Shown here: piece after piece, positions 39,107-47,505 of the stretch
Numbering within the stretch: position 1 is the first letter of the stretch
Layout of the letters: the number at the start of each line of letters is the position of its first letter
Assembly: GCF_945952405.1 (NCBI RefSeq)
Contig: NZ_CAMFIA010000007.1
Coordinates: 1 to 64,000 of the forward strand
Reading direction: 5' to 3'
DNA: 64,000 bases
From: an uncultured Stenotrophomonas sp.
Lineage (GTDB): Bacteria > Pseudomonadota > Gammaproteobacteria > Xanthomonadales > Xanthomonadaceae
Made by a program: the position numbers and the translations under genes
The notes under the pieces: model-generated
The model's input: the letters and a program-made list of their open reading frames with translations, nothing else
The model's database searches: none
What the model was told of the DNA's origin: nothing

Positions 39107-39463
39107 TCGAATCAGCCACTTGGCATCATCTGGGCTGCCTTCATCGTCAAGCCGGCGCGGCCCGGTGACCGTTCGGTGACCATTTTTCCTACAGATATCT
39201 CTTCCTGCTGTCGTCGGTGCTGATTGCCACCAGGATTGGCCCGGAATCTGCATCAGGAAGGACGCAGGGGGCAGGCGGCAGAGCCTTGCGGCAGAGCGGA
39301 GTGCCGGGTTTCACTCCATGTGGCCTTGGCCTTACGCGCCCGAGTGGCCACGCACCCTGTCATGGATCTTCAAGTGACCTCTAAACGAGCCCCAAATGAA
39401 AAAGGGGCGCACTGCACCGCCAAGCGTCTTCGCAGGGGCGCCATGCAGCAGTGAATCGCCTGG

Positions 39464-40096
39464 TCAAGAGCAGTTTCGTGCCAAGAGATAAGACATCATC
39501 ATCCTTTTCACTTCTGCTTTCACGACAGGCGACATCAGATCATTCCGGCGAGAGGCGGAATGGACGATGCCCTCCAACGCATCCGCGAGGATGCGAGCGG
39601 GAAGTGAATGGTCCGACCTCGCGTCGTCCAACGGGGCGGCTGCCCGGATGAGAGCTTCGTAGCGAGCGTGATATTCGCGCTCAAAATTCTCATAGAACTC
39701 TCTGGGTGCGAGGGGAACTTCATCCATAAGAACGCGATGCAGATTCTGGTTCTTCGCGTGAAGCGCGATGACCCCGTCAATCAATCGGACAACAATTTGT
39801 TCGAGCGGAATCATCTCCTCCTGGCTATCAATGTCAGGGAGCACGCGCAGGACTTCATCGAGATGCCGTTTCCGAACAGCCTCCGCAATCGCCAGGTTGT
39901 TTGGGAAGTACTGATACAGCGATCCGATGCTGACTCCGGCAGTACGTGCCACCTCGTTGGTCGTGAATTTTGCCCAGCCCCTTTGGGCCAGAACGCGAGC
40001 GCCTGCCTCGACGATACTCTCGACCGTGCTCTGCGAACGTCGCTGTTTGGGGTCTTTCCGCATTGCGCGGTGCCCAGGGGAAATGCGAGTAGGCAT
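39464..40096 (-). CDS. TetR-family transcriptional regulator
   Basis: 210 residues. The HTH is RSQSTVESIVEAGARVLAQR, then FTTNEVARTAGVSIGSLYQY and FPNNLAIAEAVRKRH, the standard TetR N-terminal domain. The C-terminal half is the ligand-binding/dimer domain. It is divergent from the MDR oxidoreductase gene, with a palindrome between them (40117-40134), so it probably represses that gene and itself. Confidence 0.92.
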   Translation of the reverse strand: MPTRISPGHRAMRKDPKQRRSQSTVESIVEAGARVLAQRGWAKFTTNEVARTAGVSIGSLYQYFPNNLAIAEAVRKRHLDEVLRVLPDIDSQEEMIPLEQIVVRLIDGVIALHAKNQNLHRVLMDEVPLAPREFYENFEREYHARYEALIRAAAPLDDARSDHSLPARILADALEGIVHSASRRNDLMSPVVKAEVKRMMMSYLLARNCS

Positions 40097-40116
40097 GTGC
40101 GACCTCTGTCAATAAT

Positions 40117-40134
40117 ATGAGCATTCGCTCACAT
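40117..40134. promoter_or_regulatory. Probable TetR operator
   Basis: ATGAGC ATTC GCTCACAT with the perfect inner dyad TGAGC/GCTCA (40118-40131), a typical TetR-family operator half-site. It sits in the 86-bp divergent region between the regulator (start 40096) and the oxidoreductase (start 40183). Confidence 0.65.
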
Positions 40135-40182
40135 CTTGCATTCTGCCAGAAAGGAGCGCGGCTATTTTTCGGAGCGCCCGTA

Positions 40183-41214
40183 ATGTCTGCACGTCCATCG
40201 AAGAACCGCGAAGTCAAACTCGTCCGTCATGTGCGAGGAGAAATTCATCCCGAGGACTTCACCGTCCTGGAAACTGCGATTTCTGCGCCAGGATCGCATG
40301 AAGTCGTGGTCCGCAATCGTTGGTTCCGTGTCTCCATCTCGACACGACTGATGGCTCAGGAGGATGCAACGGCTGCTGAGGGAATTCCGTTCCCGCCTCT
40401 CAACCCCGGCGATACTCTGGCTGATGGCGCCATCGGGGAAGTGGTCCAAGCCGGACCGGCCTGCGCCATCCCTGTTGGCAGCCTTGTCATGCATCCGTTC
40501 GGTTGGCGGGAATATGCCGTCGTCCGCGAACAGGACTGCAGGCTCATCGACTGCACCGAACCTGATCCAGTTGCTTATCTTGGTCATGGCTGGACGGCGT
40601 ATGCCGCGCTGACCCGGGGTGTTCAGGTGAAGGACGGTGACACCGTGTTCGTTTCCAGCGGAGCGGGCGCGATCGGCTCGATGGCGGGGCAGATCGCTCG
40701 ACTCCTTGGCGCGGCACGCGTGATTGGCAGCACCAGTAGTTTCAGCAAGGCCCGCTGGATGCAGGACGAACTGGGCTACGATGCCGTCGTCACCCGCGAC
40801 GGCGGGCCGATGATGGAGCAACTTGCGAAAGCCGCGCCCGAAGGCATCGATGTCATCGTAGACATGGTCGGCGGCGAACAGCTTGCGGCGGCCGTCAAGT
40901 TGGCGAGGGACGGTGCCCGTGGCGTTCTGCTCGGTGCGTTGACAGCCGAGTTGAACGCGGAAAAGGCCTCTTTGCAGGCTCCGGTTACATTGGACAGCTT
41001 TCACATCATCTTCAAGGGCATGACATTGCGCGGATTCAGCGCAGATCATTCACCCGATGCATTTGAGTCCTGGCTGCGTGATCTGAAGATCTGGCAGCGA
41101 GACGGGCGCATCAATCTGCCATCGGCGACCTTCAAGGGAATCGAAAGTGCGACCACTGCTTTGCAGGAAGCATGTGCTGGCCGTCTCAGGGGCGTGGTTC
41201 TGACCGAGCTGTAA
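40183..41214 (+). CDS. Zinc-free MDR family NADP-dependent oxidoreductase
   Basis: 343 residues from the ATG at 40183, with GGAG nine bases upstream; the earlier ATG at 40117 lies in the operator. It has the leukotriene-B4-dehydrogenase/curcumin-reductase type fold: an N-terminal GroES-like domain, then VKDGDTVFVSSGAGAIGSMA (the AGAIGSMAG nucleotide loop), VIGSTSSFSKARWM, and GIDVIVDMVGGEQLAAAVKL. No zinc ligands are present. It probably reduces alkenals or alkenones with NADPH. Regulated by the divergent TetR gene. Confidence 0.87.
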   Translation: MSARPSKNREVKLVRHVRGEIHPEDFTVLETAISAPGSHEVVVRNRWFRVSISTRLMAQEDATAAEGIPFPPLNPGDTLADGAIGEVVQAGPACAIPVGSLVMHPFGWREYAVVREQDCRLIDCTEPDPVAYLGHGWTAYAALTRGVQVKDGDTVFVSSGAGAIGSMAGQIARLLGAARVIGSTSSFSKARWMQDELGYDAVVTRDGGPMMEQLAKAAPEGIDVIVDMVGGEQLAAAVKLARDGARGVLLGALTAELNAEKASLQAPVTLDSFHIIFKGMTLRGFSADHSPDAFESWLRDLKIWQRDGRINLPSATFKGIESATTALQEACAGRLRGVVLTEL

Positions 41215-41324
41215 CCCGGAAGCCCTGGCATGGGCGAAGGTCATTCCTGCATGGCACCAGTTCCCGCCGCTATATCCATGGGCAAAGGCCCCGATCGCGA
41301 TTCCTCGCAACCGGGGCGCCTGGT

Positions 41325-43241
41325 TCAGCGGATCCCGGTGTGCAAGCGCCAGCCAGGGTTGTAGCGGGTTGTGGAAGCCGGTGAGAACAGCAAGCCATCG
41401 GCTGCCTGCCCGTATCGGATTTCCACATCATCATTCGCCGACTGGATGAGTACGTCGGTGCGCCCGTCGCCATCGAAGTCGTTGGTCAGCAGGTGATGCC
41501 CAGGGCTCCAGTTGGAGACGCTCTGCGCGGAGAACCGAAGACCGTCACTGGCCTGGCCGTAGCGGATCTCCGAGTGTCCGTTCGTCGCGTAGATCAGGAC
41601 GTCGTCTCTGCCGTCGCCATTGAAATCACCGGTCAACAGCGTGTGCCCGGTGGACCAGAGATCGGCCGTGCTCGGTGCAAAGCGCAAACCGCCGTTCATC
41701 TGCCCATAGCGGATCTCAGTGGCTCCGTCGGCTGCATAGATCAGTACATCGCTGTATCCATCGCCGTTGAAGTCAGCGATCTTCAGCGTATGGCCCGCCC
41801 GCCACTGATCATGCTGGCCGGGTTCCGCACGCAGTCCATCGGTGGTCTGTCCGTAGAACAGGTCAACCTCACCATTGGGCCCATACAGCAACAGGTCATC
41901 AAGGCCGTCGCCATTGAAGTCGCCCACATGTGGGCGGCTGCCCAGAGCGACCTGTCGTTGCGATTGTGGTGCGAAGCGCAACCCGCGATCACTGCCTCCG
42001 TAGCGGATTTCCAGAGCACCGCTGTCCTGCAGGATGAGTACGTCGCTGCGTCCATCACCGTTGAAATCCCCGGCCATCAATCGACTGCCCACATTCCACG
42101 CAGTGCGTGATGGAAGATGCTCGCTGAACCGGGCATCGGGCCGCCCGTACTGGAGTCGCACGCTGCCGTCGCTGCCGTGAACCAGCAGATCAGAGAACCC
42201 ATCGGCGTCGAAGTCGCCACTGACCAGTTTGGCCGAGGTTGCCCATGGCGCCGAGGGGGCATCCGTCAGCGAATGGACCACCAGGCCCGCATGGGGGGCC
42301 AGTTGTCCGGTTGCTACCGAAGCGCTGCCAGAAGAGGGGTTGTACAGGATGACATCGCCGCCACCATCGCCGTTGTAATCCACCGAGCGCACCGCGGCGC
42401 AGCTGCCATTGGCGCGGCGGAGACTTCCTGCATGATCGCCACGGGCGGGGCATGTTCGCGGTGCCAACTGTTCCACCTTGACCCAGTCGACATGAAAATC
42501 TGCAGGAAGAACGGTGTTGGATGTCATCCGATTGTTGATGCCTCCAGGTGTTGTCGTCGGAGGCGCAAGATTGGTATTCAGATTCACGAGCATTGGGACG
42601 CTCGGAATATTCAGCGTTGTTCGATAGAACTCTACTCCGTCCACAAAGTATGCGATGTGGACGGGGCTCCATTCTGCAGAGAACACATGATAGTTGCTGG
42701 AATAGTCGACAGATCCCAGCTTGGTATAGGCTGAAAGCGCGGCATCCGCCACAGCGGTGGAGCAATCGGTAGGGTTCGTAAACCAGTAATGTTGCACATT
42801 GATCGTGCGGGGGTCGGACTTCTGCAGCCCGGTGGCCTCAAAGATATCGATCTCACCGCATGCAGGCCCGTATGACACCAGCCAGAATGCGGGAATGACG
42901 CCTGGCGTGTTGGTCATCTTCACGCGGGCAGAGTAGCGGCCATAGGTGAAGTACCTGGGGTAGTAGATGCCACCTGTCTGATAGAACGGGAAGGTGTCCT
43001 GGACGTCACCGCGCAAGACAGCATCACCCTGGGCCACAAATGCATTTCCAGGCTTGTAGGTGTACGACACTTTCCCAGACTTGTCGGTCACATCCCCTGC
43101 CCACGGAACCCAGTAGCTGAGGCTAGGGTCATCGAAATGATCTTCCATGACGGTGATCCACGCATTCTCTGCATTCTGCGCTTGCGCAGCTGACACGACC
43201 GAAGTCGCAACCGATGCGGCGAGTACAAGCTTCCTTAACAT
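41325..43241 (-). CDS. Secreted GH16 glucanase-like protein with FG-GAP repeats
   Basis: 638 residues from the ATG at 43241, which begins a signal peptide (MLRKLVLAASVATSVVSAAQ AQ). Residues 28-265 are a GH16 domain: the catalytic motif is GEIDIFEATG (nucleophile Glu130, Asp132, acid/base Glu135), with FTYGRYSARVKMTNTPGVIP and WSPVHIAYFVDGVEFYRTTL. The rest is seven FG-GAP/VCBS-type repeats of about 48 residues, each with a calcium-loop motif such as GDFNGDGRSDVLI, which fold as a beta-propeller. It would be exported to cut beta-1,3 or mixed-linkage glucans; the propeller may bind the substrate. Confidence 0.88.
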   Translation of the reverse strand: MLRKLVLAASVATSVVSAAQAQNAENAWITVMEDHFDDPSLSYWVPWAGDVTDKSGKVSYTYKPGNAFVAQGDAVLRGDVQDTFPFYQTGGIYYPRYFTYGRYSARVKMTNTPGVIPAFWLVSYGPACGEIDIFEATGLQKSDPRTINVQHYWFTNPTDCSTAVADAALSAYTKLGSVDYSSNYHVFSAEWSPVHIAYFVDGVEFYRTTLNIPSVPMLVNLNTNLAPPTTTPGGINNRMTSNTVLPADFHVDWVKVEQLAPRTCPARGDHAGSLRRANGSCAAVRSVDYNGDGGGDVILYNPSSGSASVATGQLAPHAGLVVHSLTDAPSAPWATSAKLVSGDFDADGFSDLLVHGSDGSVRLQYGRPDARFSEHLPSRTAWNVGSRLMAGDFNGDGRSDVLILQDSGALEIRYGGSDRGLRFAPQSQRQVALGSRPHVGDFNGDGLDDLLLYGPNGEVDLFYGQTTDGLRAEPGQHDQWRAGHTLKIADFNGDGYSDVLIYAADGATEIRYGQMNGGLRFAPSTADLWSTGHTLLTGDFNGDGRDDVLIYATNGHSEIRYGQASDGLRFSAQSVSNWSPGHHLLTNDFDGDGRTDVLIQSANDDVEIRYGQAADGLLFSPASTTRYNPGWRLHTGIR

Positions 43242-43508
43242 TGCCAATTCCCTGATGTAGGGCCGCGAGATGCGGCCGCCAGTGAGTCTGACAGTTTGGC
43301 GGCGACTTCCCACACGCTTGCCTGGCTTGAGGGGCGCCACCCGAATCGTCATCCGGTCTTTGAGACGCTGCATGAATCCTCCAGCTTCACGAGCGGAATC
43401 AGCGCGTCATCGGCTTGCGCGGTGCAGTCGCTATCGGCACTGTTGTTCATGGATATCCGCGGCTACAACCCATCAACGATTGCCTGCATCTGATTCGAGA
43501 GGACCACA

Positions 43509-44252
43509 ATGAAGATTGCCGCCGCCCAGATCCGATCAGCGCCCGGTGATATCGAGGGCAACATCGAACGGCATGTGCGATTGATCGAGCGGGCCGCCTC
43601 TCGCGGCAGTGCCGCCGTGTTCTTCCCAGAAATGTCACTGACCGCCTATGAGCCCCGCATGGCGGAGCAGCTGGCCATGACGGAAGCGGATGCCCGGTGG
43701 GATGTGTTGCAGGCGCTCAGCGATCGTCACCGGATGCTGATTGCCGTCGGCGCGCCGTACCGTGGCGTTCAAGGGCCGGAGATCGGCATGTTCATTTTCC
43801 GAAACCGTCAGGCGCGGGCGGTTTACAGCAAGCAGATGCTTCACGCTGACGAGCGTCCCTACTTCACACCGGGAACCAGGATCCTGCCGCTGACGCTCGG
43901 GGCAGACACCCTCGTTCCAGCCATCTGCTTCGAGTCGCTTCAGAGGGAAACGGTGCTGGCGGCGAAGCAGGCCGGGGCGACGGTGTACGTTGCCAGCGTG
44001 GCGAAACACTCGCTTGGCATGCAGCGGGCTTACCCTCACTACGCGACGGTTGCGCGGGAACATGCGATGGTGGTGATCGTGTCCAATGGCGTGGGTCACG
44101 CCGATGGGTTTGAGATGTCGGGCCAGTCGGCAGCCTGGGGCCAGGACGGTGCACTGGTGTGCAGCGCTGGCAATGAAGACGAGGCCTTGGTGGTGTATGA
44201 CCTGGCGACGCGAAGCGGCAGTACGTTCGCGCCCTCAGCGGTAATCGCCTGA
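43509..44252 (+). CDS. Carbon-nitrogen hydrolase (nitrilase superfamily)
   Basis: 247 residues. The catalytic triad is intact: Glu41 in FFPEMSLTAYEPR, Lys108 in YSKQMLHADERPYF, Cys140 in VPAICFESLQRE. The family hydrolyses amides, carbamoyl or N-acyl compounds; the substrate is not clear. Cytoplasmic, no signal peptide. It is divergent from the GH16 gene (267-bp intergenic region, no motif recognised) and its last 18 bp overlap the convergent small gene at 44235. Confidence 0.9.
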   Translation: MKIAAAQIRSAPGDIEGNIERHVRLIERAASRGSAAVFFPEMSLTAYEPRMAEQLAMTEADARWDVLQALSDRHRMLIAVGAPYRGVQGPEIGMFIFRNRQARAVYSKQMLHADERPYFTPGTRILPLTLGADTLVPAICFESLQRETVLAAKQAGATVYVASVAKHSLGMQRAYPHYATVAREHAMVVIVSNGVGHADGFEMSGQSAAWGQDGALVCSAGNEDEALVVYDLATRSGSTFAPSAVIA

Positions 44253-44567
44253 CAGGGGGAAGGACGGGACATCAGCCAGTCGCGTACGCGGCCAGTGTGC
44301 GGGCATCTGCCGTTGCCATGCTTCATATCCGACAGGCAGCCTGGCCTTGATCGCATGCTGGCGCGAACGCCCGAGCAGGGCGCGCAGCGCATGCCAGGGG
44401 CAGGGTCGGGACAGCCGGGCAGCGGCATAGCGCTGCAGGCGATCCTCGGCAGACGGTACGACCACGCTGGAAAGAATGGCATCCAGGCCACCGCCCAGGC
44501 AGCGAAGGCCGGGCGCCACCGCATCGGCTTGAGCCGGCGCTGCGTGCGCCGTGCCAGGCCACCTCAT
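44235..44567 (-). CDS. Hypothetical protein coupled to the winged-helix gene
   Basis: 110 residues, starting at the ATG at 44567 that overlaps the stop of the winged-helix gene by 4 bp (ATGA). Arg/Ala/Pro-rich, with ILSSVVVPSAEDRLQRYAAA, WHALRALLGRSRQHAIKARL and PVGYEAWQRQMPAHW. No family recognised. Coupling suggests that it works with the winged-helix protein. Both are placed under the repressor operators at 44910-44941. Confidence 0.5.
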   Translation of the reverse strand: MRWPGTAHAAPAQADAVAPGLRCLGGGLDAILSSVVVPSAEDRLQRYAAARLSRPCPWHALRALLGRSRQHAIKARLPVGYEAWQRQMPAHWPRTRLADVPSFPLSGDYR

Positions 44568-44869
44568 GAAGTGGCACTGCGCGAGATCGTATAACCCTGG
44601 CCGCGCGTTGCATGGATGCTGTAGTGGTGCGGCGCCAGCTTGCCGCGCAGGCGGCAGATGGCGACCTCGATGCTGTTCGATCGACGCCCATCGGAGCCAT
44701 ACAGCTGCTTCTCGATGCGGCTGCGGCTGAGTGGCGTGGCGCCGGCGGCGATGATCAGTTGCAGCAGCTTCGACTCGGTGGGACTCAGCGGCAGGCGTTG
44801 GCTGCCGATCAGGGCGCCGTGCGGTTCGGTGCGGATATCGCCTGGGAAGGGGGTGGACAAGGGCATCAT
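44564..44869 (-). CDS. Stand-alone OmpR/PhoB-type winged-helix regulator
   Basis: 101 residues from the ATG at 44869, with GGAG upstream on the minus strand; a longer frame to 44971 crosses the operators. The whole protein is a single Trans_reg_C domain: RLPLSPTESKLLQLIIAAGA, LSRSRIEKQLYG, SNSIEVAICRLRGKLAPHHY, IHATRGQGYTI. There is no receiver domain and no histidine kinase beside it. It is transcribed from a region with two repressor-type operators, so it is likely part of the phage-derived regulatory circuit. Target unknown. Confidence 0.75.
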   Translation of the reverse strand: MMPLSTPFPGDIRTEPHGALIGSQRLPLSPTESKLLQLIIAAGATPLSRSRIEKQLYGSDGRRSNSIEVAICRLRGKLAPHHYSIHATRGQGYTISRSATS

Positions 44870-44909
44870 GGGTCTCCATTTGCCGCCGTGGCGGCTACCC
44901 CTCAATGAA

Positions 44910-44941
44910 AGCATGCTTACTTGGTCAATGCAAGCAGGCTT
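44910..44941. promoter_or_regulatory. Left operators (AGCNNGCTT) in front of the winged-helix operon
   Basis: AGCATGCTT (44910-44918) and AGCAGGCTT (44933-44941), 23 bp apart. On the minus strand a -35-like TTGACC (44923-44928) lies between them. The same motif occurs three times on the other side of the repressor gene, as with lambda OL and OR. Confidence 0.6.
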
Positions 44942-44987
44942 GCTTAATCCGCTTTCATCGTGCCCGCCCACGCCGTGTCTGCCGGAA

Positions 44988-45695
44988 TCAGACTTCCTGC
45001 GCGCTGCGCAGCAGCGCCAGCCCGAGGATCTTGCCGCCGACGTGCAGCTGGTCGGCCTCCTGCGGCGACACCACTTCGCTGAGGTACTTGCGGTTGGTGC
45101 TGATCACATGCAGCCCATCGCGTAGCAGCTGCAGCCGCTTCACGTAGGTCAATCCGTGCAGGTTGATCAGGTAGAGCCCGTCGCCGTCGAAATAGTCCTT
45201 GGCGACGTCCACGAACACCACGTCGCCGTTCTTGATGTCCGGGTACATGGAGTCGCCACGGACGGTGACCAGGCGGACGCGATCACCTTCTGGAACGAAG
45301 CCCAGCTGCTGCCGCACCTGCCACTCTGCGATATCCAATTCCCGCAGCACATCCGGGAAATCCTGATTCATGGCGCCAAACCCCCCTGATGCTTCGCCTT
45401 CCATAACGCGAAGGCGAACATAGCCGGGTGGCGTCTCACTGGTTGATATCCCCACACCCTGGGTGTCGTCCCAGCGCTCCGGCAGGTCACCGGCAATCAA
45501 CCATTCCACGCGGAAGGGACGATAGACGCGGGCCAGCTTCACCGCGGTCTCTCCGCTGAGCGACTTGGTCTTGCCATCTTCCAGCTGATACAGCGCCGAG
45601 GCGGTGATGCCGGCACGCCGTGCCGCATCGGCCGGTTCGTTGATGCCGCATTCGGTACGGGCGCGCCTGAGGCGCGTAGCGAGAGCAGTGGTCAT
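44988..45695 (-). CDS. CI-type repressor with S24 autoprotease domain
   Basis: 235 residues. The N-terminal HTH_3 domain (LATRLRRARTECGINEPADA, ARRAGITASALYQLEDGKTK) binds operators. The C-terminal S24 domain has the catalytic Ser149 in RGDSMYPDIKNGDVVFVD and Lys186 in TYVKRLQ. Such repressors cut themselves when RecA is activated by DNA damage, which would induce the locus. It is divergent from the early operon, with three operators between them. Confidence 0.93.
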   Translation of the reverse strand: MTTALATRLRRARTECGINEPADAARRAGITASALYQLEDGKTKSLSGETAVKLARVYRPFRVEWLIAGDLPERWDDTQGVGISTSETPPGYVRLRVMEGEASGGFGAMNQDFPDVLRELDIAEWQVRQQLGFVPEGDRVRLVTVRGDSMYPDIKNGDVVFVDVAKDYFDGDGLYLINLHGLTYVKRLQLLRDGLHVISTNRKYLSEVVSPQEADQLHVGGKILGLALLRSAQEV

Positions 45696-45698
45696 GTT

Positions 45699-45760
45699 AG
45701 CAAGCTTATTCGGCGGGAAAGAAAGCGTGCTTGCACGCTATTTGAAAGCGAGCTTACACT
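45699..45760 (+). promoter_or_regulatory. Right operators (three AGCNNGCTT) and early promoter
   Basis: AGCAAGCTT (45699), AGCGTGCTT (45724) and AGCGAGCTT (45747), 25 and 23 bp apart. A rightward promoter is possible: TTGCAC (45731-45736), 18 bp, TACACT (45755-45760); the second operator overlaps its -35 and the third touches its -10. From 45761 to 45941 there is only a 36-codon frame (45770-45880) without a DNA-binding motif; no Cro-like gene is seen. Confidence 0.65.
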
Positions 45761-45941
45761 GTGGCGGCGATGAAGAGGTCATTTACGACAAAGAAAGACG
45801 CCACCGGCGCCTTGCCGGGCCTGGCCCGGGAGCGGGCAGAAGCGGCCGATGGGTGCACATGGGGTATGGCCTGCGCTTGATTGCCAACGTCCTTCCCAGG
45901 GTCACCCGGTATCCCCCACGTGCGTCGAGCGATCCGCAGCC

Positions 45942-46928
45942 ATGAACTACTTCGAGCTCTACCCCGGCGACTATCTGCGTGACACCAGCCGGCTGTCATT
46001 GGCCGACCATGGCGCCTACCTGCGCCTGATGCTGGCCTACTACGCCGAGGAATCGCCGCTGCCGGAAGCGCTGACCGAGTTGTACGTCATCGCAGGTGCA
46101 GTCACCACGGCCGACCGCAGTGCAGTGCGCAAGGTGGCCGAGCGCTACTTTCCGGTTGCCGATGATGGGCTGCGGCACAACCCGCGTGTCGATGCCGAGA
46201 TCGGCAAGGCGCAGGGGCGCATGGCGGGCGGCGGCGAGCGTCGTGGGGTGAGGAAGAACAACGAGGCGGAGCGCCAGGCCCGTACCCGCGCGCGGCGCAC
46301 GCTGTTGTTCGATGACCTGCGCAAGGCCGGTATCACCCCCAACGGCATGGCCAGCATGGCTGAGCTGAAGGCCCTGCATGTCACCCACGTCACCGGCGCG
46401 GAGGAGGTGACACAGCACGCGCTGTCACGCGTGACGGACGCTGATCCGTCACGTGCATCTGCCGCTGTGAACACGGCTATCCATGTACCAGATCCCAGTG
46501 TTGCTCCAGCAGCATCACGGCATGCCCTGCGGCATCCCGAGGCCGTGACGGAAGCCGTGCGGGCCTGCGAACTGATGCGCCGAGCCGGATGCACCGGCAT
46601 CGGTCCGGGTCACGCCGGGCTGCGTGCCGCCCTTGCCGAAGGCGTGACCGCTGAAACGCTGCGTGACATCGCCATTGAGGCGGTCTCGCGATCGCCCCCC
46701 ATCCGCAACCCGTTCGCCTGGGCCATCCAGGCCGCACGCCATCGCCATGCCGGGCGCGCAAGCAGCCCGCACATCAACACCACCGGAGGCCACCATGCAC
46801 CGTCTCGCCCAGGTTCTGCCGACTACGTCGCCGAACAACGAAAGCACTACCAACAGCGCATCGCCGGTGGCGACGCGGGCGCACGACGCCTTGACGTCAT
46901 CGAGGCGGAGTACCTTCCCAGCAACTGA
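45942..46928 (+). CDS. DUF1376 phage replication protein (O-like)
   Basis: 328 residues from the ATG at 45942. The N-terminal DUF1376 domain is clear (NYFELYPGDYLRDTSRLSLA, DHGAYLRLMLAYYAEESPLP). A basic linker (RRGVRKNNEAERQARTRARR) and a C-terminal region (LMRRAGCTGIGPGHAGLRAA, NPFAWAIQAARHRHAG) follow. Such proteins sit where lambda has O and are thought to bind the phage origin. The last 134 bp also encode the start of the next gene in another frame. Confidence 0.83.
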   Translation: MNYFELYPGDYLRDTSRLSLADHGAYLRLMLAYYAEESPLPEALTELYVIAGAVTTADRSAVRKVAERYFPVADDGLRHNPRVDAEIGKAQGRMAGGGERRGVRKNNEAERQARTRARRTLLFDDLRKAGITPNGMASMAELKALHVTHVTGAEEVTQHALSRVTDADPSRASAAVNTAIHVPDPSVAPAASRHALRHPEAVTEAVRACELMRRAGCTGIGPGHAGLRAALAEGVTAETLRDIAIEAVSRSPPIRNPFAWAIQAARHRHAGRASSPHINTTGGHHAPSRPGSADYVAEQRKHYQQRIAGGDAGARRLDVIEAEYLPSN

Positions 46929-47505
46929 ACCGGACCCACGTACCGTTACCTACCTGTGGGAAATCTGGCAGCAGATGGCCGGCATGTTCCCCGGCAAGTG
47001 GGTGCGTGAGAACGGTGCTGCACCGCTCGCCCATGACGGTCAGCTCTCCGCCGCAGGGGAGATCTGGCGTCAGGTGCTGACCGGCATCCATCCAAAGCAG
47101 ATCGCCGCCGGCCTGGCGGCATGCCTGCGCTCGGCGCTGGAATGGCCGCCCAATCCGGGACGCTTCCGCGCACTGTGCCTGGGCATTCCCGGCCTGGCCG
47201 AAGTCGAGGCCGAGCTCCGCCCCTACCGCCTTCAAAGCGCGTTCGCGCTGCTGGTCGGTTCGCTGCTCGACCGGCATGCCTACAACAGCGCGACGGGCGC
47301 CTACGCGCAGCGGCAGTTGCTGATGGACGCCTACGATCGTGCGGTGAAGCACGTGATGGAGGGCGGCGCACTGCCGGAGCTGCGCGACCCACTGCCGCCG
47401 CCGCGACGCGCACCGCTGCAGGTGCGGGATCGTGGTGCGGCGCGCGCGGCGATGGCGCGCGCCGCCGCCGATCTCGGATTCGGAGGCGACCATGACGCCC
47501 GCTGA
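46795..47505 (+). CDS. P-like replication protein (helicase-loader family)
   Basis: 236 residues from the ATG at 46795, supported by CGGAGG upstream. A low-complexity N-terminus is followed by VTYLWEIWQQMAGMFPGKWV, AAGEIWRQVLTGIHPKQIAA and ALEWPPNPGRFRALCLG, the pattern of lambda-P-type proteins that bring DnaB helicase to the origin. The overlap with the upstream gene (46795-46928) is large, so that stretch codes in two frames. Confidence 0.78.
   Translation: MHRLAQVLPTTSPNNESTTNSASPVATRAHDALTSSRRSTFPATEPDPRTVTYLWEIWQQMAGMFPGKWVRENGAAPLAHDGQLSAAGEIWRQVLTGIHPKQIAAGLAACLRSALEWPPNPGRFRALCLGIPGLAEVEAELRPYRLQSAFALLVGSLLDRHAYNSATGAYAQRQLLMDAYDRAVKHVMEGGALPELRDPLPPPRRAPLQVRDRGAARAAMARAAADLGFGGDHDAR

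Noticed and set aside
39224..39454. 76-codon ORF right of attR
   Set aside because: No ribosome-binding site, no domain, irregular composition.
45770..45880. 36-codon frame at the Cro position
   Set aside because: No helix-turn-helix, no ribosome-binding site and too short for Cro; left uncalled.
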